Below, in pieces: positions 57,699 through 64,000 of a DNA stretch of 64,000 nt. The notes under the pieces are model-generated. The model saw only the letters and a program-made list of their open reading frames with translations. It searched no databases and was not told where the DNA came from. Source of the DNA: Astropecten irregularis (lineage: Eukaryota; Echinodermata; Asteroidea; Paxillosida; Astropectinidae); assembly GCA_963971285.1 (NCBI GenBank), contig OZ020244.1, positions 14,694,001 through 14,758,000 on the forward strand, given 5' to 3'. Numbering within the stretch: position 1 is the stretch's first letter; the number at the start of each line of letters is the position of its first letter. The position numbers were made by a program, and so were the translations under genes.

Positions 57699-60174
57699 AG
57701 CTCCTCACACTGGAAAGGGGCAGGTAATCAACAAGGTTGCGTAGCTGGACAATTCCATAAGCTTGTGGACATTCATTCCTCACACCATAAGCATGAAAAT
57801 GCGGGTAGAAGCCTTCTACAGTGGTCTTACAAACAACAAAATAGACGTCATCCGGTGACTGACCACAAACCAAAATGCTGCATATGTGACCAAACTCAGG
57901 ATTCTGTCCTTCATCAGATATACCTGTCACCAAATACATATTTGGTCTGTACTCAGTCCCATACATAGAAACACGACTGGCAACGAACACATGGCCTCCT
58001 TGAATTGGAAGATCTCTGAGAACTTCATGACCCACAACTGATTCAACTGGAGTGACACAACCTCCATGACATTCAAAGTCTTGTCGCATTCCATTGCCAG
58101 ACCACACTGCACATTGCAAGACTTGATGTTTACATGCAACAGACTTGCATATGTTCTTAAAATTGCAGTTAACTGAGGCCATTCTTTTGCTGAAGCCATG
58201 TTTCATCTCATATTTTAAACACTGCATAGTAGACAGGGGTCCACCCATTCGTATACAGGTAGGATAGTGAGCCATGTGATGATGTTTATTGATGAATCTT
58301 TCATAAGGGAACAATGCCTTGAAGTGCTCATGGTGATCTTGGATGAGATACTTTAAGTATTGTGTTTGCCCTTCACATAACTGGGGAGCAAATATTATAT
58401 CCATGCATTGAAGAAGCAACAGCAGTAGCTCATAGTATGCATTATTTTGTGGTATCTTGTCACCAATGATGAGAGGTAGCATCCTTGTCAAGCACCACAT
58501 CTGGCAAGCCTTCTGTCCCAGTTTATGATCAGCAAGGTTTCTGAGTCGCTCATTTACCAGAGAAGATGGCTTGTTTTTCCTGTCAGTCGGAGCATAGTTG
58601 AACAACTTAATCCGCCTATTTTGTTCAGGTAAGCTTATGAAATTATCCACAAAGACGAACTGATGAAGCAACAACTTTACCTCATAGGGGCAGACGCCCT
58701 CCAGCATGTCATGCATTATATCTAGATTAAAATTTGTCACACAATGAAAATTCCGCAAATTGTTCAAAATACATCCTTTCCTTATACCAGTCGCTGGATC
58801 CCCATTTGCCCTCTGAGAAGCAGCATCTGAACAGTCGTCATGTTCTTCAATTGTGCGCATCTCAAAATTATTCTCCAGAAAAGAAACCTGTGTATCTGCA
58901 CGTTTGGCTTTGCACAACCTGCAAAGGCTATTTGCTGAGGGACTCATAAAACCAAGCAGTTCATGTGCAGCCATTGTGTCACCACTAAATGATACTAAAG
59001 TGTCATGTATATTCACTAGTCGACCATCAATTTGCAACTGGACCCCTTCATCACTATCAAGTCTTTTCATTTCTTCAACAAATGGTTGCAGGACAGATTC
59101 AAAGCCATAGCGCTTTAGATCTGATGCATAGCAGACTGCAAGAAGGTGGATGCTATTCATACTACAATTCACTTGTTTTTGCAGATTCTGCACTGAGTAG
59201 TAAAACAGACCCAGTTTATGAATTCCAGTTTTACTTCCAATAGGATTTACAACTTCCACATCGTCATAATACAGTTGTAGACGTAAGGCATTTGGGTGTT
59301 CCACAAATATTCCACTCTGTTCATACTGCTTGCCATCTCTGAATCCCGTGTAATAGCCCTCAGGAGATTTACTCTCACTGTCAATCAGCTCCATCACTTT
59401 TTCACTGAGAATAAGTTTCAGCACATCAATGACAGGAACATACTGAAATGTTTCTGTGACCACTTTCTGCAGCATTTGTCTACTCGTTCTGTCCATGATG
59501 CGGTCAATTCTTGTCCCTAGAGCCCTTTCAATTGGAGACACTAACATTAATTTTTCAATCATGTAGTTCATTTGTTGTGTAGCAGTTTCTAAACCTTCAA
59601 AGGGATTTGATAATGCCGAGAATTTCCCAAGAAGTCCTTGCACATCAGCTTCATTAATATCTATTCCATGTGTTTGCAGAACATTTAGCACAGAAAGTTT
59701 GAGTGAAGCCATTGTGTCTTGGAACATAGCCTTAGATCCATTCATAACATTTTGTATGGCAGAAAAGGTGACTGATGATGATGATTTCAGTTGCACAAGC
59801 AGAGAAACAGCTAGCTTCTTCAGGGACTCTTGATCAAAGTTCTCCAAATATTCCGTTTCTTCTTGCCCATCATGCACTTCTTCATTATTCACATCTTCAT
59901 CTGAGTCGAGATCATCATTTGCAACATCAGCAGCATTTCCAATGGGAAATTCCTCCACATTATCAGGAATATCATGTAAAGGTCTTGGGTGTGAACGTTT
60001 AATGTGCCTTAAAAATGAATTCATTAATGTAAACATTTTCTGGCATCCATCTTGAAAACAAACCAAACGTTCTCCGGAGCCCACTACAGCATGAACTGCA
60101 CGTAAGTGAAGAGCTAAACCTTTCGTACTGTCACTAACGCCTCTTCTGCACTTGAAGCACTTATAATGAACCAT
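57643..60174 (-). CDS. CACTA-like transposase with N-terminal zinc fingers, locus B
   Basis: Single open frame of 843 residues. Two C2H2 fingers lie at residues 6-28 (C-x2-C, H-x4-H) and 39-62 (C-x4-C-x12-H-x4-H). An acidic region about 80-115 follows. A Cys pair in SLCRLCKAKR is near 416, the acidic motif DIMHDMLEGVCP near 485, FINKHHHMAHYP near 631 and YEMKHGFSKR near 660. The order matches the transposase of element A. I assign it to CACTA/EnSpm-like (Tnp2-type) transposases acting on element ends in the nucleus; a KDZ or Plavaka label is possible. The last 18 codons overlap exon 1 of the SAM gene in another frame. The frame is intact, so the copy may be active or recently active. Confidence 0.72.
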   Translation of the reverse strand: MVHYKCFKCRRGVSDSTKGLALHLRAVHAVVGSGERLVCFQDGCQKMFTLMNSFLRHIKRSHPRPLHDIPDNVEEFPIGNAADVANDDLDSDEDVNNEEVHDGQEETEYLENFDQESLKKLAVSLLVQLKSSSSVTFSAIQNVMNGSKAMFQDTMASLKLSVLNVLQTHGIDINEADVQGLLGKFSALSNPFEGLETATQQMNYMIEKLMLVSPIERALGTRIDRIMDRTSRQMLQKVVTETFQYVPVIDVLKLILSEKVMELIDSESKSPEGYYTGFRDGKQYEQSGIFVEHPNALRLQLYYDDVEVVNPIGSKTGIHKLGLFYYSVQNLQKQVNCSMNSIHLLAVCYASDLKRYGFESVLQPFVEEMKRLDSDEGVQLQIDGRLVNIHDTLVSFSGDTMAAHELLGFMSPSANSLCRLCKAKRADTQVSFLENNFEMRTIEEHDDCSDAASQRANGDPATGIRKGCILNNLRNFHCVTNFNLDIMHDMLEGVCPYEVKLLLHQFVFVDNFISLPEQNRRIKLFNYAPTDRKNKPSSLVNERLRNLADHKLGQKACQMWCLTRMLPLIIGDKIPQNNAYYELLLLLLQCMDIIFAPQLCEGQTQYLKYLIQDHHEHFKALFPYERFINKHHHMAHYPTCIRMGGPLSTMQCLKYEMKHGFSKRMASVNCNFKNICKSVACKHQVLQCAVWSGNGMRQDFECHGGCVTPVESVVGHEVLRDLPIQGGHVFVASRVSMYGTEYRPNMYLVTGISDEGQNPEFGHICSILVCGQSPDDVYFVVCKTTVEGFYPHFHAYGVRNECPQAYGIVQLRNLVDYLPLSSVRSYGDSTLYLCPRYSLILPR

Positions 60175-61606
60175 CCTTCCATGTAGCTTCCATCAAAAGG
60201 TACGTAAATCGATCCACTCAGAAGGATTTGAAGGTTGGAGACATATCTGCCGAAGAAATACCTTTTATTAACTTTGAAGACTAAAGTACTGGCAGGCTTT
60301 TTTATAAAACCCATTTCTTTAAACACTAACCTGACATATGTGTCCATGTCAAAGGGTATGCGTCAGGGTTGATAAAAACCGTGACAGTTAAAAAAAAAAT
60401 CAGATTTTACATTTGTTTTGTACAGGTATTAAAATCAGATTTAAAAAAATGGTTATTTTATTGTGTTTTTACCCTTACTAATTTTTACTCTGTAATGCAC
60501 ACATGTACAGTACATGACTATAGGCCTATGTACGTACATGTGCGAGGCAGTATTCTGAAGCAATTAATGTACACAGAGTCACATGTAAATGTACATGCAC
60601 ATGTACATGTTAATTTCCATGGTTTTGGAGTGCAGAATTGGTTTGTTTCTATATTTCCAGTTTACATGTTATACCAATGTCATACTTTTTGTGTAGTACA
60701 TATATCAGGTATATAAAATCTAACTTTTGCACTGATGCACATCTTGACCTAGCACAGTAAACAGCTGACATATCTGTAATGGGCTCTTATAGCATTATAG
60801 TGAGATGCAAATGGACCCCCTGATATACAACTTAATTACAAGGTACTGTACATGTATGACACTTCTTTCAATCTGGTCATGTCAGCTACATGGAAGCAGT
60901 ATACACACGCATGATAATGTAGTATGCCTGAAGGCAGAACATTTTCTGGGTTTGGGTGGAGGTTTGAGTGTAAAGATCTACATTCTAATGACAGAATGAC
61001 CACAATGCCCAAGCGAAAACAATTATGCAATATGGCATAAGTGGCCCCAATTAATGGGGGTGTTAAGAGCAAACGGTTTTAAAAGTAAGACATGTTATTT
61101 CGCAAAACCAATTTTAAAGTAATCAATTGAACAGAAATGTTCAGGTAATGACCTTTATTTTTTTATTGTAATTGAAATAATTTGTGAATTATTAGCGCCT
61201 TTGATCACTTGTAAGTGGAATTGTTTACGCTTTATAAATAAAATTATTATTTTTTGTGAAAAATTATATAAATTTAGATTTAAAAAATTGCTATACAGTG
61301 AATTCAAAAAAATGATTTTTATCAACCCTTCTATTTTGGCATATTACCCAGAAAAATAGCGCACCAAATTATGTTATTAAACTGGTGACATTTCAGCAAA
61401 TACATTTGCCTTCAAATAAGTATTATAGAAGGGTGGACTTTCACCACTTGAGTGAGAGAACATGACAAAATAATATTGAAACATGTGTGCTCTTAACCTT
61501 GCACCTGAGAAAAGAGTACTGGTAATGTGATCTTGTACATGTACCTTACAGTGTTTATAAACACTGCAAAGGATTCTGGAATCGGTGTATTGCTATTGTG
61601 TACCAG
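60175..61606. other. Upstream region of the locus B transposase, no gene recognised
   Basis: Near 60490-60620 the word ACATGTAC and relatives recur in a short stretch. A pair of imperfect direct repeats (AAACACTGCAAAGGATTCTGG at 61558 and AAACACTGTAAAGGATTTTGG at 61835, 20 bases compared) lies at the right side. The right end of a CACTA-like element was expected here but no copies of the 51490 words are present. Confidence 0.45.
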
Positions 61607-61753
61607 GGGCCGATTTCACTAACGCTTTGCAATCATCGTAAAGCCAAAATCCATCCCTAAACAGAAAATAGATCGCTACTTTGCGTAGCAATTTTCCGTT
61701 TAGCGATGCATTTGAGCTTTACGATGATCGCAAAGCGTTAGTTAAATCGACCC
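61607..61753. repeat. Palindromic Harbinger-like MITE
   Basis: GGGCCGATTTCACTAACGC at the left and, inverted, GGGTCGATTTAACTAACGC at the right continue through TTTGC and ATCATCGTAAAGC, giving arms of about 40 bases. The outer GGGCCGATTTCAC word is shared with the Harbinger ends in this window. Confidence 0.7.
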
Positions 61754-62666
61754 ATGAACAGTACATATGTATGTGCACGTAACGTAATCATGTAGGCCCT
61801 ACAGGACTATTACAGGTAGGGTATGCAATTTGTAAACACTGTAAAGGATTTTGGGATACCATAAAAGGAATGCTGGGAAGCAATCAAGATGGCTGAGTGA
61901 TAGTAAGCATAGAATGGTGTTCTCACAGTACGTGAGTGATGTACAGCCCGAGCGTAGGATAGGCCATATAGCCAGGCTACTTCTAGATTTAGAAGGCTTG
62001 GCTACTCCGTTAGCCTTCTAGTTCTAGCACTCTTATTTTTTGGGGTGCCGTAACGGTATGGGTTTTGAAAACAACAATTGATAGATGAAATTTTAATGAA
62101 ACATTGCAGCACCTACCGCCACTCTAGTCCTAGATCGTGAATTCCCCTGAATTATTTTTTTTCCTGATCCTCATACATCCGTTATGCTTCAGCAGCCGAT
62201 TTCACGAAACCTGGCGTAAGCTGCGCAACTTTAGAATGTGGCGTAAGGCTAACGCAATAAAAATGTTGCGTAGCTCCGCCAGAATCTTACGCACCATTTC
62301 ACGAAACTCGACTTAGCTGCGCAATTTCTATTTTCTTGATTTAGTTAAAACACTTTCGCGGACGAGGCTAAAATGCTCTGTGGAGTACAAAGGTCACTTC
62401 CGTTATTGCTGTTTGACGTTGATTTCCGTATTGTACACACAACATACAATGTACAGTGTATGTGTTTAATACGACGACCGCGCGCGCAGCCCAGCAGACG
62501 ATTTCCCTACAATAATTTTGGCGGGTACAATATTTTTGTGAAAAATGTGTCACTTTTTTCGGGCTGCCGAATCAATCGATTGGATTGGGTAAGTGAATTT
62601 ATATGTTTTACTTAACCTGTGTATAGCCGTAGGCCTAGATATTGGTTACTGAACACCACTAACAAC

Positions 62667-62968
62667 ATGTCGCAGCAAAAGTTGAAGAACGTTTGTTCGC
62701 ATTGCAGGGACGTCAATTGGTCAAATGAAGAAATAAAAATATTGGCCGAATTTGTTAGAGACCGGACTAGGGAGTTGTTCGGTAGTAGTGGAAAGGGGAG
62801 AAGGGCGCCTGCAAACGTGCAGAAAATAAAGAAAAGGCACTGGAAAGAGGCGGCACAGTTGCTTGTGGAAGCTGGTGGGCCTGTCAGAGACTGGGAGAAA
62901 GTGAGGAAGAAGTGGGGGGAGCTTGCCAGTAAAGCTCGTAAATACCTGTCGGGAGCAATGCAAGACAG
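62667..62968 (+). CDS. Myb/SANT-like DNA-binding protein, first exon
   Basis: ATG at 62667 opens about 100 codons that end at a donor (GTATTA at 62969). The domain reads VNWSNEEIKILAEFVRDRTR, then HWKEAAQLLVEAGGPVRDWE and KVRKKWGELASKARKYLSG, a Myb/SANT-like fold with the conserved Trp residues. It is the intact counterpart of exon 1 of the pseudogene at 46363-47638. In Harbinger elements this protein recognises the ends and assists the transposase. An upstream in-frame ATG at 62619 is possible, but the conserved part starts later. Further exons were not found by 64000. Confidence 0.7.
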
Positions 62969-63162
62969 GTATTACTACTAGTACTAGTTAGTACTACTAA
63001 CTTAGGCTACTAGTTTTCTAGGGGCCTGCATATGGAATGTTGACAACATTGGACAAAAAGTGAATTTTACAAGGTTTTTTCCTATAGGCCTAGGCCCCTA
63101 GGCCTACACTTCGAATGAAGTTATTGGCAGCCATTTTTTTCAAAACATCCTCTCATAGGGTT

Positions 63163-63421
63163 TGTGCATGTTGAGCGTAATTTTGATGCCTGCGGCCTGC
63201 ACAAGTTTTAAACTGGGCCATGCGCAATTTTGAATTTAACATATGTCATTCATTTGGAATTTTTCTTTAACGCAGCACATAGCCTAGCTACCTTTAATTC
63301 AGTTAGGCATAACTATAGGCTAGGTTAAAAATGTTGGACACAGCCAGTTTTCTTTAAAAAAATTCACTTCGGAAAATGGGTTAAAGATTGCACAGGTTGA
63401 AAGATTGCGCTCAACATGCAC
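63163..63421. repeat. Inverted-repeat stretch around GTGCATGTTGAGCG
   Basis: GTGCATGTTGAGCGTAATTTT at 63164 (read 20 bases) and its inverse ending at 63421 bound about 258 non-coding bases. The arms are short and imperfect, so a MITE is possible but not certain. The rest of 62969-64000 holds no recognised gene. Confidence 0.35.
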
Positions 63422-64000
63422 TAAGTGATGATCATCACAGTGAATTTCTTCTGAAAACTTTAAACAAGCCTTGGCCTGCTCGGCAGCTCGGTAAGAATTC
63501 CACACAGGTACGGATAAATAATCCCGTTAGGGGCCTACAATTTCTTCCCAATGACTGAATGGTTATTTATGAAAAAAGCATTTCAATTTTCAACAAACTT
63601 GTAACAAGATTTTTACTTTGCAAACACTAAATTTTATAAGTAACTATTGAATTCTTTTGGAACTTTTCCACAAGAATGAGTTTAATGAGTACATCCATGA
63701 ACAAAAGTACTTCCTTGCCAAATATTAGTCTAATGTTTAAAAATCAATATGCAGCTAAGTTTAATTTAATTTCATTGAATGAAATTTGAACACAAAGGCC
63801 ACCTCTGTTATTGCTGTTGGACGCTGATTTGTGCATGTTTCGTATACAGTATACAAATTTAACCCAATCGCCAAAATCACAAGACACAGCATCCAGTTTT
63901 TCAGTCAAATAGTCGGTGTGTTAATCACAGGCTATTGAAATGAATTGAATTCCTTAGTCATTCACCAGTTCACCCTGTTACTCTTTTCCTAGAATACTCT

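Larger units (their letters stand above)
62190..64000 (+). mobile_element. Harbinger element, left part only
   Basis: A likely left end begins CCGATTTCACGAAACCTGG near 62193 and repeats GCGTAAGCTGCGCAAC words inward (to about 62335), like other Harbinger ends here. A Myb/SANT-like exon follows at 62667. No transposase is seen before the window ends, so the element should continue beyond 64000. Confidence 0.55.

Noticed and set aside
60114-60347. A 77-codon frame upstream of the locus B transposase as an extra exon
   Set aside because: It overlaps the transposase start in another frame, shows no motif, and element A has no counterpart.
51490-61606. A complete CACTA-like element B with both ends
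   Set aside because: Only a left terminus is seen; no matching right end with AGAGTGAA words was found, so no full element is called.

Overview
This window reads as a nested pile of transposable elements from an animal genome. I found no convincing single-copy host gene. Spliced genes with GT-AG introns, tRNA-headed short repeats, Harbinger, hAT, CACTA-like and Mutator-like DNA elements, two Ty3/Gypsy LTR elements and a LINE tail all point to a metazoan. The element mix, and by-eye abundance of the palindromes TAGGCCTA and TAACGTTA, suggest a marine invertebrate deuterostome such as an echinoderm or relative; that placement is inference.

Layout. 1-5530: a Harbinger element whose left tip lies just outside the window. 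It has a Myb/SANT-like exon on + and a six-exon, frameshifted transposase on -, and it is itself hit by a CACTA-like element (730-2032) and two small inverted-repeat elements. 5771-15581: CACTA-like element A, with a ten-exon SAM-domain gene whose intron 2 contains the whole transposase gene on the same strand. 15853-27919: LTR element 1 with 2.0-2.1 kb LTRs, intact gag, broken pol, and an extra zinc-finger/charged-repeat ORF after pol. 28103-34558: a broken ZMYM1-like hAT transposase gene carrying CACTA-like element C (28750-32239) in its first intron. 34540-36646: a LINE tail and a Harbinger fragment. 36660-37628: tRNA-headed repeats and a TTAA foldback. 37677-45617: LTR element 2, with two LTRs of equal length, gag, pol lacking the integrase core, and a downstream ORF with SGNH-hydrolase motifs. 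45618-51489: a Myb/SANT pseudogene and two joined Gypsy pol fragments, one split by a Mutator-like element with a 9-bp target duplication. 51490-61606: CACTA-like locus B, with an intact ten-exon SAM-type gene and an intact zinc-finger transposase. 62190-64000: the start of another Harbinger element with a Myb/SANT exon.

The main observation is that three separate CACTA-like loci (A, B, C) carry the same spliced SAM-type gene (SAMD3-like) with matching intron phases. In A the transposase sits inside an intron of that gene. Maize En/Spm is arranged similarly, with its transposase ORFs inside an intron of tnpA. The sequence therefore suggests an animal CACTA-like lineage with a SAM-domain protein as the second transposition protein, and element ends built from many copies of an element-specific short word.

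All exon limits were derived by reading splice sites and phases by eye; family names rest on motif recognition without database searches.
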